A stretch of DNA of 64,000 nt, taken from the NCBI RefSeq assembly GCF_030269925.1, contig NC_085127.1, forward strand, positions 2,115,501 through 2,179,500, written 5' to 3'. Below the pieces are notes generated by a model that was given only the letters and a program-made list of their open reading frames with translations, was not told the DNA's origin and ran no database searches. This DNA is from Bombyx mori. Its lineage: Eukaryota > Arthropoda > Insecta > Lepidoptera > Bombycidae. The stretch's first letter is position 1, and every line of letters starts with the position of its first letter. The position numbers were made by a program, and so were the translations under genes. Below, piece by piece: positions 1 to 11,039 of the stretch.

Positions 1-279
1 ACCCGTTCAGTCATTTGGCATGATTGACCAACAAACATACAAACAATAACATTTAATTTTCTAATATTAATATGTAATTTATGAATGAACATACAAAAAA
101 ATAAATCGATTTTTGGTGCGGCTTAAAAACAATATCTCGTTAACTTTTTTGTGACTAGTTTCGAAGCTTCAAGCCACAAACAGTCTTTTTTTTATAATTT
201 TTATATGTGTTATTACTTCATCGAGGAAGTCGTGCTTAAATACAATTTTTTATTACCGCGGATACGTAAATGTACGTGT
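1..279. other. AT-rich DNA, nothing recognised
   Basis: No convincing exon, RNA gene or repeat boundary is visible. The 80-codon frame starting near 151 reads straight into the Bm1 SINE that follows and has no coding character. Confidence 0.5.
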
Positions 280-592
280 AATAAAAATCAAACCCACAAA
301 ATTAGAATTTGCGTAATTACGAGTGGTGGGACCTCTTGTGAGTCTACACGGATAGGTACCACCACCCTGCCCATTTCTGCCATGAAGCAGTAATGCGTTT
401 CGGTTTAAAGGGTGGGGCAGCTGTTTTAACTAGGTATACTTGAGACCTTAGAACTTATATCTCAAAGTGGGTGGCGCATTTACGTCGTAGATGTTCATAA
501 CTAACTAACTTCATGTCTAACAGTAACCACTTAACACCAGGTGGGCTGTGAACTCGTCCACCAATCTAAGCAATAAAATAATAAAATAAAAA
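280..592 (+). mobile_element. Bm1 SINE, 5'-truncated
   Basis: This matches the body and 3' end of the Bombyx Bm1 SINE. It has the conserved block around TGAAGCAGTAATGCGTTTCG, then the CTTATATCTCAA block, then the CACCAGGTGGGCTG block, ending in an AATAAAATAATAAAAT tail. The tRNA-like head is missing. In all entries, + means the A-rich tail is on the right. The family name is from memory; the repeat itself is certain because so many copies align within this window. Confidence 0.9.
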
Positions 593-1311
593 GATTAATT
601 CCCTCTCTAAGGCACGTGGAAATTGATATATGGTGATATAACCCAAGGAGGATTGACAGGCAGGCCCGGTCGAAAAACTCATGAAAAACCTCTATCCAGC
701 ATGATAAGAAGACATCCAGCGCTGACCCCGCACCATGAGGGATAAGGGCAAGAAGAAGGCTATCCCATCACTTCTGAATTTATATGTAAAGCAAAGCAAA
801 AAAGGAAAACACACAGCCGCTAAAATCTTTTTAAGCTTAAGTATCTGTTTTTATATGGTCTAGCTTTGGACAAGTTAATGCGGCAATGCGTAGCATCGAT
901 TTCTATGTTTTTACATAGGTATTTTCAGTCTAACTTTTCCAAAACCACTTTCGTGAGCTACTCAGGGAGGATTGCTAGAGAAGATAAATAAAAATACCAG
1001 AGAACTTAAATAAATAAATAAACTATAATTCGTATAATTCAAAAAACGTAAAATAAAACGTATAATTCAAATTTCTATGTAGTAAAACAAAATTATTAGT
1101 ATGTACTTATGCACCTACAAAGTTCGATTGTCTCCTGTTGCAAAATAAATAGCAATCTTACAAAAATCTTAGCTTCTTACAATCAGGCGTTGAATTTTCT
1201 CTTTTTATTGAATATTGTACTACACAGAACAGAATGACCTTCTGAGGTACTTATGTCAAATAGCTGTATGTATATTCGTTTATTTTCTTCCGAATTCCAT
1301 TTTAAGAATAA
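593..1311. other. Non-coding AT-rich DNA
   Basis: No gene is seen. A GC-richer patch near 655-770 (GAAAAACCTCTATCCAGC...) looks like an old transposon fragment but could not be assigned. Confidence 0.4.
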
Positions 1312-1458
1312 GTTTTTTTTTTTTTTTTTTTATTTATTGCTTAGATGGGTGGACGAGCTCACAGCCCACCTGTTGTTAAGTGGTTACTGGAGCCCATAGA
1401 CATCTACAACGTAAACCTTAAGATATAAGTTCTAAGGTCTCAAGTATAGTTAAAATTT
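1312..1458 (-). mobile_element. Bm1 SINE 3' half
   Basis: A poly-T run is followed by the reverse complement of the Bm1 tail (TTATTGCTTAGATGGGTGGA, then the TGGAGCCCATAGAC block). The copy stops after the TCTAAGGTCTCA block. Confidence 0.88.
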
Positions 1459-1921
1459 AGGCGTTCTCTTAAAAGTTCGTGGGCGTATTCTTGATAGTTA
1501 TTTAGAAGTTGTATGGTAGGAGCTAATGAACTTCACAGATATATGACAATAGAAAATTCAACATACCATAATCTTTATACGAAATTAATCGAAGAAATTA
1601 ATATTAGCGATACTTTAATTAATTTAAAATTTTAATTGATTAAATAGAATAACTATGCTGTCTTCTATTGTTGTAAATCAATGTTATCATTACACATCAT
1701 TACACTACGTCAACAATAAACACATTCGTCACTGCACTAAATTTGCCCTTATTCCAAGTTATTTAATAAGTCCATTTCAACCAGCTTAATGTGTCCAAGC
1801 CAACCCACCGACCTCGACCGGACCTAGTAATTGATACCGAGCTAATTATCAAGCCAACACGTTCTAATCACATATCGATTTACGAAATATATGTATACAA
1901 GACATTATAATGAGATAAGAA
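1459..1921. other. Non-coding AT-rich DNA
   Basis: Nothing recognised. Confidence 0.4.
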
Positions 1922-2400
1922 TTGAGTATTTTGAACTGTTTGTGCGGGAAGTGTATCAGGGGAAGTGTGAAAGTAGCCCCGGTAATTAACAAATTAAAGA
2001 GCGGACGGTTAGCGTGGTATGGACATGTGATGCGTAGAGAGAAGATGCATGTGACTAGGAGATGTATGGAAATGGTAGTGCAAGGTAGAGGGGGAAGAGG
2101 TCAACTGAAGAAGACATGGATGGAGTGTGTGAATGACGATATGAGAGAGAGAGAGGAGTGAAAGTGGAGATGACAGCTGATAGAAGAGAATGGAATAGAA
2201 AAATTCGCTGTGCCAACCCACCTAGTGGGATAAGGTGGACAAAAAGAAGGAGAACTGCTTGTGCAGAAGAACACAAACTACTGAGTTTCTCGCCGGCAGA
2301 GATTACCATAGTCTCTGAGGCTGAGCCCCGTCAATTCGCCTACCAGTGCTGTGAAGCCGGAATAGTCCAATGGGGCGACCGGCGACAAGTAGTGAAATAA
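1922..2400 (+). mobile_element. LINE 3' fragment (reverse transcriptase C-terminus)
   Basis: The frame at 1922-2161 reads as the extreme C-terminus of a LINE polyprotein. It has the block RLAWYGHVMRRE, then a GRGGRGQLKKTWMECVNDDM block. This basic tail follows the RT domain in RTE-like and related insect LINEs. A related block, inverted, is at 23312-23712. Past the stop, a further frame (TADRREWNRKIRCANPP) continues the same tail after a frame change, so the copy is decayed. From about 2283 the sequence changes to another repeat remnant containing GAGTTTCTCGCCGG. It is non-functional; the clade assignment is tentative. Confidence 0.72.
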
Positions 2401-2438
2401 AAAACAAACAGGAGAAGCACCGGAATTAAGAAATATAT

Positions 2439-2590
2439 TGATTTTAATCAAAATCAAAATCAAAATAAATAAAAAATTATTCAACATAAATAAAAGTACA
2501 TACTTATTGAACGTCAAAAAGAACTACCGCCAATTCACAAAAACTAGCCTCCATCCTGAGAAGAACTGGCAAGAAACTCAGCGGGCATAT
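2439..2590 (-). mobile_element. LINE 3'-UTR fragment
   Basis: This is the reverse complement of the 3'-UTR at about 13215-13345. It shares the blocks GAACGTCAAAAAGAACTACC, AAAACTAGCCTCC and GAAGAACTGGCAAGAAACTC. The shared boundaries indicate a dispersed LINE tail. Confidence 0.75.
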
Positions 2591-2599
2591 TGTCTTTTT

Positions 2600-2840
2600 T
2601 TAGGGGATCTTGTGAGCCCTCACGGGTAGGTACACCACCCCTACCTAATTCTGCCGGAAAGCTGTAATGCGCTTAAAAAAGGCTGGGCAGCTATTGGACT
2701 ATAGAACAGACACTTAGAACTTATGTCTTAAGGTGCGTGACCATATTTACGCTATTGATGTCTGTGGGCTTTAGTAACAACCTACGAGTATAACAGGTGT
2801 ACCGTGAGCTCGTTCACCCGTCTGAGCAATATAAAAAATC
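2600..2840 (+). mobile_element. Bm1 SINE, diverged
   Basis: Bm1 body and tail can be followed throughout (GATCTTGTGAGCCCTCACGG at the left, GTGAGCTCGTTCACCCGTCT at the right). It has many substitutions, so it is an old copy. Confidence 0.8.
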
Positions 2841-3971
2841 TTTACAACCGTCAGGGAATTGTGTTTGGGCAATTTACAAATCTAATGTAAGTTAGGATTA
2901 GGATAGAAATTAGGTACGCAAAAAGCGCCTTTAAATTGCAGGGAGCCTCAGTCTTTTTTGGATTTCAAAATGGGATCTTTGTAACTACTTAGGGTCGGTT
3001 GAGAAGCAGCACTAGTGATCCGTGGTGAGTTAAAGAGGACCACACTGTTTCTCCCATTTTCAATCCGAATAGATTCCGGGTAAAAACAAAACATTTTAGC
3101 AGGAAGCTTTTTTTAATGGTCACACTTCAAATTATCTTTATTGAATACGTACATTGACAACATTTCTTAACTGTATTGCTAACGCAGTTTTGAATCCAAC
3201 AAGTATATTATGGTGAACTTAAAAGCGACTATTATTCTTAAATAGGCAACCAATTCGTATCTGTGCTGTTGCCCATTTAAGAGTTTCTTTAACAGAAGCT
3301 AATCCTAAATTCAGGTTCATCCATTCAGGTCACGTTTACAATAAAAATGGGTCTCTCATTCAATTCCATATGACAAGAGGAATTAGAATTTCGCTTACAA
3401 GATTGAACTAAATAAATCCTGTTTAAAACGTGATACATTTTAAAAAGATTTTACGTGAAACTAACTATATCTATTCCAATCATAAGTTCTGTTAAAGATG
3501 AAAATACATTTTTTTTAAATAAAGTAATGTAATAATGTTAAAATTTACACCTACATATTTTTACTGAAGTCTCAAGTCTTCAGCAAAAAAAAATCTGTTC
3601 GGCCATTCTATTCATTCTATTGGTCACCTTTGACTTTTATACAGGGCTTTAATCTGTTTGGCCAAGAATCTATAGTTTTTAAAAGGATTACATTCAAAAT
3701 AATAAAAAAAATTCCAAGTTCAAAAAAAGAAAAGTTTTTATGTAGCAGTACATATTTGTGGCCTAGTTAGAATATGTGAAACTAAACAAGTGTAAAACTA
3801 TAATGGATTTCGTGGCTGGCCTTGAAGCGAGGTCCAAGTAAAAGGCAGCCGGCAATCAGTGACGCAAGTCGATCTGCAACTTCTGCGCTGACGGGCTAAC
3901 ACCGTGACCGGCTTGCGAACTTATGCTGCGTCTAAACGTGTATACAATTTTTTTTCCACATATTCTAGTAA
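2841..3971. other. Non-coding DNA
   Basis: No gene, RNA gene or assignable repeat seen. The short frame at 3923-4108 is LINE antisense sequence, not a gene. Confidence 0.4.
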
Positions 3972-4302
3972 CGTCGAGGGGTTATTCTAGATTCACCGAG
4001 CTAGTAGGTATGCTCACGGGAGTCATACCGGGAGTATTGCTAACACTGGCCCTAGCAAGAGCAGTGCTTCGCAGAATCAACTACCGGATCGGAAACGCAA
4101 TCCACTGAAAAAATCCGGCGATAGTGGGCTGGGTCTATGGATTAATTTACTCGTCGAGCCCTTCGTCGCAAGTGACGGGTTCGACGAGAACGATGACCGG
4201 TGCTTGAGGTACCTAAAAGCACCGTTAGTAGATCGGGAGGAACCGAAATGACGTGTTTGGGGCGACGTCGCCTGTTTTCCATTCTGTCCGCAGGATCGGG
4301 AA
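3972..4302 (-). mobile_element. LINE family A 3' end
   Basis: This is the reverse complement of a dispersed 3' end, called family A here. On its own strand it reads CGAACCCGTCGCTTGCGACG, then a short spacer, then GTTTCTCGCCGGATCTTC and the block ending GTGAGCTCACCTAC. At least ten related copies lie in this window (for example 11040-11508, 12330-12600, 40855-41135). It resembles the 3' end of the Bombyx LINE called BMC1/L1Bm; that name is recalled, not checked. Confidence 0.75.
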
Positions 4303-4511
4303 TGATCAGTGATGGATTTAGGCTTGATGCCGCCCTAGGCCCTGTTTATCTGTTAATGTTAGAATAAATTTTAGTAATTTTGATCCAATATTTTTATTTT
4401 AAATTTAAAATTATTATGTAATATTTTTTTTAATAATCTGATCTCATTTTCAAAGGATTCTTTACTATTTATGCCACTGAAATTTTGGAATTTAATTTTT
4501 TTTGCCTCAAA

Positions 4512-4693
4512 TCATGCCCCACTCACTAGAGGTCCTACCACCAGTAATTACGTGGAAGTCAATCGTGAACATTTGTTAAGTACGTATTTTATTAGAAAAA
4601 ATGATAGTTGCCTGTGGGATTCGAGCACCGGTGCATCGCTAGACATGAATACACCGGACGTCTTATCCTTTAGACCACGACGACTTCATATCT
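4512..4693 (-). mobile_element. Bm1 SINE 5' (tRNA-like head) fragment
   Basis: On the - strand this begins with the tRNA-derived head of Bm1, with a B-box-like GTGCTCGAATCCC, and runs into the GGTAGGACCTC block, where it stops. It is a SINE relic, not a tRNA gene: no cloverleaf can be completed. Confidence 0.8.
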
Positions 4694-4789
4694 TCAGTAA
4701 TAAGTTCGGAGTCTAAATCGTATTCCTGACCCACTCTATAAACTAGAAAATATAAGTTCTTCATGGCAAACATAGATAGGCAAGGGCAA

Positions 4790-4912
4790 AGTATCGACAG
4801 TAGGCAGCGGTTTGACTTTCCCTCTGAGATTGCTGAGTTCTATGAGCGACTACGCTCACTCACCACTAGGTGGGCCGTATGCTCATCTGTCTATAAGGGC
4901 AGTAAGTCACGT
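4790..4912 (+). mobile_element. LINE family B (Jockey-type) 3' tail
   Basis: A diverged copy of the 3' tail of the LINE at 8573-10077: GTAGGCAGCGG, then a TTGCTGA block, then GGTGGGCCGTATGCTC, ending at GGGCAGTAA. Confidence 0.75.
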
Positions 4913-5035
4913 AAAGTTGTAAACGTATAAAATATTTTTTGCGGATTTCATTTTTATTAAATTATGATATTTTGTCATTATGAAAGTCGTACGAGAACAC
5001 CTTTTAATTTATATACATATTTAAAAAAAAATCGT

Positions 5036-5115
5036 TCCTACCTGTGGGATTTGAACACTGGCATAGTAGCATCGATCGTCCGACTGTCTTATCATTTAGA
5101 CCCCGGCGATTGAGG
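5036..5115 (-). mobile_element. Bm1 head relic
   Basis: A short inverted relic of the tRNA-like Bm1 head (CTGTGGGATTTGAACACTGG), heavily mutated. Confidence 0.6.
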
Positions 5116-5761
5116 TTTTTAGTTTCTATTGAAAACTATGCCAACGTGATTTGTGTGGTGTTGTTTAATTAAGCATTTTAGACACAACAATAAGTTTGAT
5201 AAAAATAAGATCGATCAAATAAAAATAAATATGTACACAAACGGAATCTTGTTTTGTATTCTGTATAGTTAACCGCAATTACAAACATGAAAACATCAAT
5301 ATCTAATTAATTATTTATTCAGTTACGTATTTCCAATCAATAACGCCAATATTCCCTGATATAAGTACTAGGCGCACATAAACTCGTGAAGGTATAATCG
5401 CGCCCAGAGGTCCGAGTCAAGGCGAAACAACGTGAACCTTGAAGCGAGACTGTTATAAAATGCATTGCACAACATCGGTCGATCGCTTTTACGAAGGCAA
5501 TCCCGTTACGGTACTTCCAATCCGAAAATGTTTATTTTTAAAAGACACGTCATGCGTCATAGCAGTTTCAACAACCTAAATTCTTTGTTAATGAACATTA
5601 TTGTGGAGACTATTGTGCTTATCTGTTTAACATAGAATTACATAGAACTTCCTTATTTCTGAACAGATTTTAATTTTGTTTTCATTAACTTACACAATTT
5701 ATCAGGAAGTCTAATGATCGTTAGAAAGTGAATCTGTCAAATTTGACAATTTTGAGTATCA
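5116..5761. other. Non-coding AT-rich DNA
   Basis: Nothing recognised. Confidence 0.4.
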
Positions 5762-5967
5762 TCTATACTAATATATAAATTTACAGTGGTTTTTACGGAT
5801 GTTCCGTTATAACTACTGAACCTTGCATCCGATTGACTTGAAACTTGGTATCCATGTAGAAAATACATATGGTACATGGATAGGCTAATATTTATATGAT
5901 ATAATTAATAACAATAAATAATAATGTTAATCTTAAATGCCCAGGGAAGCGGGCGAGTACGGCTAGT
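5762..5967 (+). mobile_element. Short non-autonomous Helitron (family 1)
   Basis: It begins TCTATACTAATATATAAAT and ends GGGCGAGTACGGCTAGT. It has the 5' TC and 3' CTAG-T ends of Helitrons, and no terminal inverted repeats. Two further copies (57899-58149 and inverted 62279-62495) share the internal block CGGATGTTCCGTTATAACTA. No coding capacity. Confidence 0.8.
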
Positions 5968-6030
5968 ATTTTATACAAATACAATTCGGATGTACCGTAT
6001 TGAGTGTTTGTATTTTTCATAAATCATAAA

Positions 6031-6254
6031 CCGCGCGGGTGAGTACCGCCCCGCCACCTTGCCTATTTCTGCCGTGAAGCAGTAATGCGTTTCGGTTTGA
6101 AGGGTGGGGCAGCCGTTGTAACTATACTGAGATCTTAGAACTTATATCTCAAGGTGGGTGGCGCATATACGTTGTAGATGACTATGGGCTCCAGTAACCA
6201 CTTAACACCGGGTGGGTTGCGAGCTCGTTCACCCATTTAAGCAAAAAAAAAAAA
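6031..6254 (+). mobile_element. Bm1 SINE, 5'-truncated
   Basis: Bm1 body from GCGCGGGTGAGTACCGCC through the standard tail, ending in a 14-bp A run interrupted by C. Confidence 0.9.
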
Positions 6255-6488
6255 ACAAACAGAATAGTTGTTACCGCCAGACAAGACTGCTAATTTACTT
6301 CAACAGCTTTGAATAATGTTGTTTTTTCTGGTGTGTTCCTCGTGACGCATTCATCTATTAAAAATGCATTAACTTGCTATTAAAGGCTCGTTAAAATTGC
6401 TTTAACAAGAATTTAAACGGCCCACTGAATATTTTAAGCAATTATTGGTTACTGCTCAAATGCTAATTTGTCTAAGCAGGTGTGAGAC

Positions 6489-6837
6489 CAGTGGCGTAGG
6501 TATTGCTATCCGGGGCAAATGGTTAGGGTCCAGTAGAAACCATAATTTAATTTTAATAAATCACTAAAAGTAATTATAAAAAAAAATACTAATATTTTCT
6601 GTATTTTAGTTAAACGGACGCATTATAAATGGAGTTTTTTCTATATTAATACTTTTTAATTTAATATGTATTACGATTCTTAGTCATATGTAACTTAACT
6701 TTAAATCCTTATACAAAATCTATCATAAATAGTAAAAATTATTTAAAAAATTACATTAATTTGAGTTTGTGGCCATCCATGCCCGGGGGTCCGTGGCATT
6801 TTGCCAGTCCTACCAACCCACCGTTACGCCAATAGCT
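6489..6837. mobile_element. Candidate fold-back DNA element
   Basis: The left end CCAGTGGCGTAGG and the right end TTACGCCAATAGCTGGG form imperfect inverted termini around a CAGTGGCGTA-type core, the kind of end seen on hAT-like MITEs. The interior is AT-rich and non-coding. No target duplication could be set with confidence. Confidence 0.4.
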
Positions 6838-8129
6838 GGGACAACTGTTATAAAAAAAAAATAATCTTCCAGTGTCAATATGGATGACAGCATTCACGTA
6901 GCGATCTCGTGGGTTTGGGTGTGGCTTTCCGTAATCACAGAACACCAGGATGGTAAACCAGCTCTTTATTTACATCGCTAAAGTGACACTCCCGAAAGAT
7001 GACAATGTTAAAGTCTGTTAAAGTGTTATCAGAATACATCACTACTAAGATACTAAGATTGAACATCAACTTTGCATTTAAAGTAGGTACGTTTAGAATT
7101 GTATAAACCAGGAAAATAGTTTTTCCATTGAATGTAAGTTCATGCTGTAAGTATATGGTATGTTTATTCAAGGCTGATTTAAGGTAAAATCAGTTTTATT
7201 GCTAACGTGACAAAGCAGAATTGTAAAATGCGATCCATGTGAATGTAATGTGCATGTAAATACTAGGTTTGCATCTGAGCTAAGTTCAAGGTGTCATAAC
7301 AGAGATAATTTATTCTTTTGTTCAGAGCTAATGGTCCCTCAGACAGAATCACTTTTGTCTGCAAAATGAATACGATTCATTACATGGTATCACTAAGCAG
7401 TTAATCAATTCATTGCATTTTTCGAATGTTTTTGCAAAAATAAAAAGTCACGCGGGGTGCGTCTCCCATATACCTACGCGTTGTACGTTTTGCCACTGAA
7501 TAGGCACTAAACATGAACTTACCGAAACAGCAAGAATATTTTGTGTAGTACATAGTTAGTTAATTTTCCGTGTAGGGTAGTTTAATCGCCTCGGCTTGGA
7601 GGCTCGACACTGCATAAACGAAGGCTTCAATGACCTTCCTTTTCGAGAATACACCATGTTAAACTTTATCAAAAACTTTGTTCATGGGAGATATTTACTA
7701 TAAAATATAGAATACTCTTTATATGAAAATTAGAATAACGTTTTTGATCGTTTTTAATTGGGTAAAACTATAAACTAACTGATTAATGCGATAAATAAAG
7801 ATATGAAGCATCGTTTTTTATGACTTCGTGTTACTGGCCAAGAAGACGGGTGCCCATTTGTTTGTTTTGTGTGCCTGTATATTTGTATTTGTCTTCGTGT
7901 AAGTATTATCTTAAGTAAATAATAAATGTAAGATTCATTATGCGTAGATAACCTATTACTTATTGAATCATTTTTCACACATAATTTCAACAGATGGCGC
8001 TAGTTTCGTTGTTAACATAAAGTGACCAAATGAACGATAACCGATGGAGGACGCTCGTTTGGTGCTATAATTACAAAATAGAACTGACAAATTTATTTAA
8101 TTTTATTTATTTGTGCCCGCGCTCGTGGA
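6838..8129. other. Non-coding DNA
   Basis: No gene seen. An AGATGGCGCTAG motif lies at about 7992. Confidence 0.4.
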
Positions 8130-8241
8130 GTGATGTGACGTGTGCAGTGGCGGAGTGTTGTTATTTGTTTCAAACAATGAAGTGATTGTGATTGTTCGCA
8201 GTTTTTTGTTTAATTTTGTTTTAGTTCTTTGTTTTTCAACG
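8130..8241 (+). other. Possible non-coding first exon
   Basis: A G/T-rich stretch beginning GTGATGTGACGTGTGCAGTG ends at AACG followed by a good 5' splice site (gtaagc, GT at 8242). It carries no convincing long frame. It could be the 5'-UTR exon of the CRAL-TRIO gene whose first coding exon starts at 20894, since that exon opens at a 3' splice site. There is no direct evidence for the link. Confidence 0.25.
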
Positions 8242-8572
8242 GTAAGCTGTCATATGGTTCCTTTGTTAATGCTGTCATTATTTTCCTTGAATAACTTTAA
8301 TACGAATATTAATTTAAGCTGTATTTTAAAATACGTCGTACGAAAAGGTCCTTGTTGGCGAATTCGTGATTCATGTGATGACATGTTTTAATTTTATGAC
8401 AACGAACTCTAAACTAGATCTAGTATTTAATCAAATCGACATTCTCCGTAATCGTTTGCCCTTGATATATTTTTTAAAGCATTTAATTTTATAACGTTAC
8501 GACATTCGTGGCACACAGTGTTTTCTGTTTGTAGTTAGTTTAATCGCGATTGAAAATTATTATTGCACTAAC

Positions 8573-10003
8573 AGGGTTCCGTCTTCATGGAAGACCGCCC
8601 ACGTCCACCCTATCCCCAAGAAGGGTGACCGGTCGGACCCATCGAGCTACAGGCCTATCGCGATAACTTCCTTGCTTTCCAAGGTGATGGAGCGAATTAT
8701 AAACACACAACTCCTGAAGTATCTTGAGGATCGCCAGCTGATCAGTGACCGACAGTACGGTTTCCGTCACGGTCGCTCAGCTGGCGATCTTCTTGTATAC
8801 CTTAGTCACAGGTGGGCTGAAGCCTTGGAGAGCAAGGGCGAGGCTCTTGCTGTGAGCCTTGATATCGCGAAGGCCTTCGACAGGGTCTGGCATAGGGCAC
8901 TTCTATCGAAGTTACCATCTTACGGAATCCCCGAGGGTCTCTGCAAGTGGATCGCTAGCTTTTTGGATGGGCGGAGCATCACGGTCGTTGTAGACGGTGA
9001 CTGTTCTGATACCATGACCATTAACGCTGGCGTTCCACAAGGTTCGGTGCTCTCCCCCACGCTTTTCATCCTGTATATCAATGACATGCTGTCTATTGAT
9101 GGCATGCATTGCTATGCAGATGATAGCACGGGGGATGCGCGATATATCGGCCATCAGAGTCTCTCTCGGAGCGTGGTGCAAGAGAGACGATCAAAACTTG
9201 TGTCTGAAGTGGAGAACTCTCTGGGGCGAGTCTCCGAATGGGGTGAATTGAACTTGGTTCAATTCAACCCGATAAAGACACAAGTTTGCGCGTTCACTGC
9301 GAAGAAGGACCCCTTTGTCATGGCGCCGCAATTCCAAGGAGTATCCCTGCAACCTTCCGAGAGTATCGGGATACTTGGGGTCGACGTTTCGAGCGATGTC
9401 CAGTTTCGGAGTCATTTGGAAGGCAAAGCCAAGTTGGCGTCCAAAATGCTGGGAGTCCTTAACAGAGCGAAGCGGTACTTCACGCCTGGACAAAGACTTT
9501 TGCTTTATAAAGCACAAGTCCGGCCTCGCATGGAGTACTGCTCCCATCTCTGGGCCGGGGCTCCCAAATACCAGCTTCTTCCATTTGACTCCATACAGAG
9601 GAGGGCCGTTCGGATTGTCGATAATCCCATTCTCTCGGATCGTTTGGAGCCTCTGGGTCTGCGGAGGGACTTCGGTTCCCTCTGTATTTTATACCGTATG
9701 TTCCATGGGGAGTGCTCTGAGGAATTGTTCGAGATGATACCAACATCTCGTTTTTACCATCGCACCGCCCGCCACCGGAGTAGAGTTCATCCATACTACC
9801 TGGAGCCACTGCGGTCATCCACAGTGCGTTTCCAGAGATCTTTTTTGCCACGTACCATCCGGCTATGGAATGAGCTCCCCTCCTCGGTGTTTCCCGAGCG
9901 CTATGACATGTCCTTCTTCAAACGAGGCTTGTGGAGAGTATTAAGCGGTAGGCAGCGGCTTGGCTCTGCCCCTGGCATTGCTGAAGTCCATGGGCGACGG
10001 TAA
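8573..10003 (+). pseudogene. LINE reverse transcriptase, N-terminally truncated
   Basis: The frame is open from the truncation point (about 8573) to the stop after 10000, about 476 codons. Reading from the left edge it shows the SSWKTAHVHPIPKKGDRSDP and SSYRPIAITSLLSKVMERI blocks (RT motifs 1-2), FRHGRSAGD, and motif A with SLDIAKAFDRVWH (catalytic D). Motif B follows as NAGVPQGSVLSPTLF, then motif C as YADDS (catalytic DD), then the basic thumb with RMEYCSHLW and the LWNELPSSVFP C-terminal block. All catalytic RT residues are intact. The endonuclease part is absent, so this copy cannot move by itself. There is no native start codon, because the 5' part of the gene is lost. Confidence 0.88.
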
Positions 10004-10077
10004 CCACTCACCATCAGGTGGGCCGTATGCCCGTCTGCCTACAAAGGCAATAAAAAAAAAAAAAAAAAAAAAAAAAA
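8573..10077 (+). mobile_element. LINE family B, Jockey-type, 5'-truncated copy
   Basis: A non-LTR retrotransposon copy that begins inside the reverse transcriptase domain and ends in GGGCAATAAAA-type sequence with a poly-A run (about 10050-10077). The endonuclease and ORF1 are missing, the usual outcome of incomplete target-primed reverse transcription. The 3'-UTR (9998-10050) is the source of family B tails elsewhere in the window (43468-43776, 33186-33351, inverted 35140-35290). No clear target duplication is visible. The long open frame and long pure A run suggest a fairly recent insertion. Confidence 0.9.
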
Positions 10078-10206
10078 GAGTTTGAACCCGCTTATTGGCG
10101 AACGAACTTAAGGTTGAAAATCGCATACCACGTTTCATTAATATAAAATTTAAAATAAATCTCGAAAAATTTGATTTAAATAATAATTGGTGGAAGAGGT
10201 CCTCTT

Positions 10207-10388
10207 CACTGGTGGTAGGACTTCTTGTGAGTCCGCGCGGGTTGGTACCACCACCTTGCCTATTTCTGCCGTGAAGCAGTAATGCGTTTCGGTTTGAAGG
10301 GTAGGGCAGCCGTTGTAACTATACTGAGACCTTAGAACTTATGTCTCAAGGTGGGTGGGGCATTTAGGTTGTAGATGTTTATGAGCTC
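10207..10388 (+). mobile_element. Bm1 SINE, 3'-truncated
   Basis: Starts ACTGGTGGTAGGACTTC and breaks off after the GTTGTAGATGTTTATGAGCTC block. A short imperfect duplication of the ATGAGCTCCAG words follows. Confidence 0.88.
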
Positions 10389-10440
10389 CAGGAATTGTAG
10401 TATGAGCTCCAGTATTGTCAATATTTTTAATTGAAATTTA

Positions 10441-10578
10441 ATTTTTTAATTTTTTTATTGCTTAAACGGTTGGACGTGCTCACAGCCCACCCGGTGTTAA
10501 GTGGTTACCGGAGCCCATAGACGTCTGCAACGTAAATACAACCCACCTTGAGATATGAGTTCTAAGGTCTCAGTATAG
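10441..10578 (-). mobile_element. Bm1 SINE 3' half
   Basis: Inverted tail copy (TTATTGCTTAAACGG, then GGTGTTAAGTGGTTACCGG). With the + copy at 10207-10388 it makes an inverted pair about 50 bp apart. Confidence 0.85.
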
Positions 10579-10679
10579 CACAACAGCAGCTAGGGCCCTG
10601 TAACTGCTATACTTTAAGACAATTTTTAATGGAAACTAGCCACACCTTGTAGCTGATGCCCCTAAACTTATACATTGTT

Positions 10680-10845
10680 GAAGCTAAGGCATTTAATTAT
10701 TGTATAAAATCACACAGAAAATAAAAAAAAATGTAAATCATACAAGTCTTTATTTGTTATAGACAAATTGATAAAATTTTATCAATTTATGGTTTCTGAA
10801 AATTTACAAAGCCCTTCATTAAAAATAAAATAGAGGATAGGTAAT
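10680..10845 (-). repeat. Dispersed repeat, inverted match to 24897-25052
   Basis: The blocks AAGTCTTTATTTGTTATAGA, CACACAGAAAATAAAAAAA and GTAAATTT-type words recur in reverse complement at 24897-25052 in the same order. The family is unknown and non-coding. Confidence 0.6.
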
Positions 10846-10868
10846 ACTGTACTGTACTGCAGTATTAG

Positions 10869-10960
10869 CAACACTCCGGTTTGAGCCCCGTGAGCTCACC
10901 TACACGTTAGGGTGAAGCTGAAATAGCCTCTCAAGGTTATCAGCATAGGTAGACCAAAAA
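10869..10960 (+). mobile_element. LINE family A 3'-terminal fragment
   Basis: The last about 90 bp of family A: ACTCCGGTTTGAGCCCCGTG, CTGAAATAGCCTCTCAAGG, then AGCATAGGTAGACC and an A run. Confidence 0.75.
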
Positions 10961-11039
10961 AATCATTTTCGTTTGCTGACGTCAAGAGAAGATTCCTGAA
11001 TTGTTCTGGGACAACAAACGTAATTGGTGTACTCAATTT

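Noticed and set aside
8140..8391. 83-codon frame with a hydrophobic start
   Set aside because: Low-complexity, crosses a good splice donor at 8242, no recognisable family; better seen as a possible 5'-UTR exon plus intron.
9191..9851. Open frames of 118-140 codons on either strand inside 8.9-9.9 kb
   Set aside because: Shadows of the LINE reverse transcriptase frame, which alone shows motifs A, B and C.
8573..10077. Target-site duplication around the Jockey-type LINE
   Set aside because: The flanks (TTATTGCACTAAC at the left, GAGTTTGAACCCGC at the right) share no convincing direct repeat.
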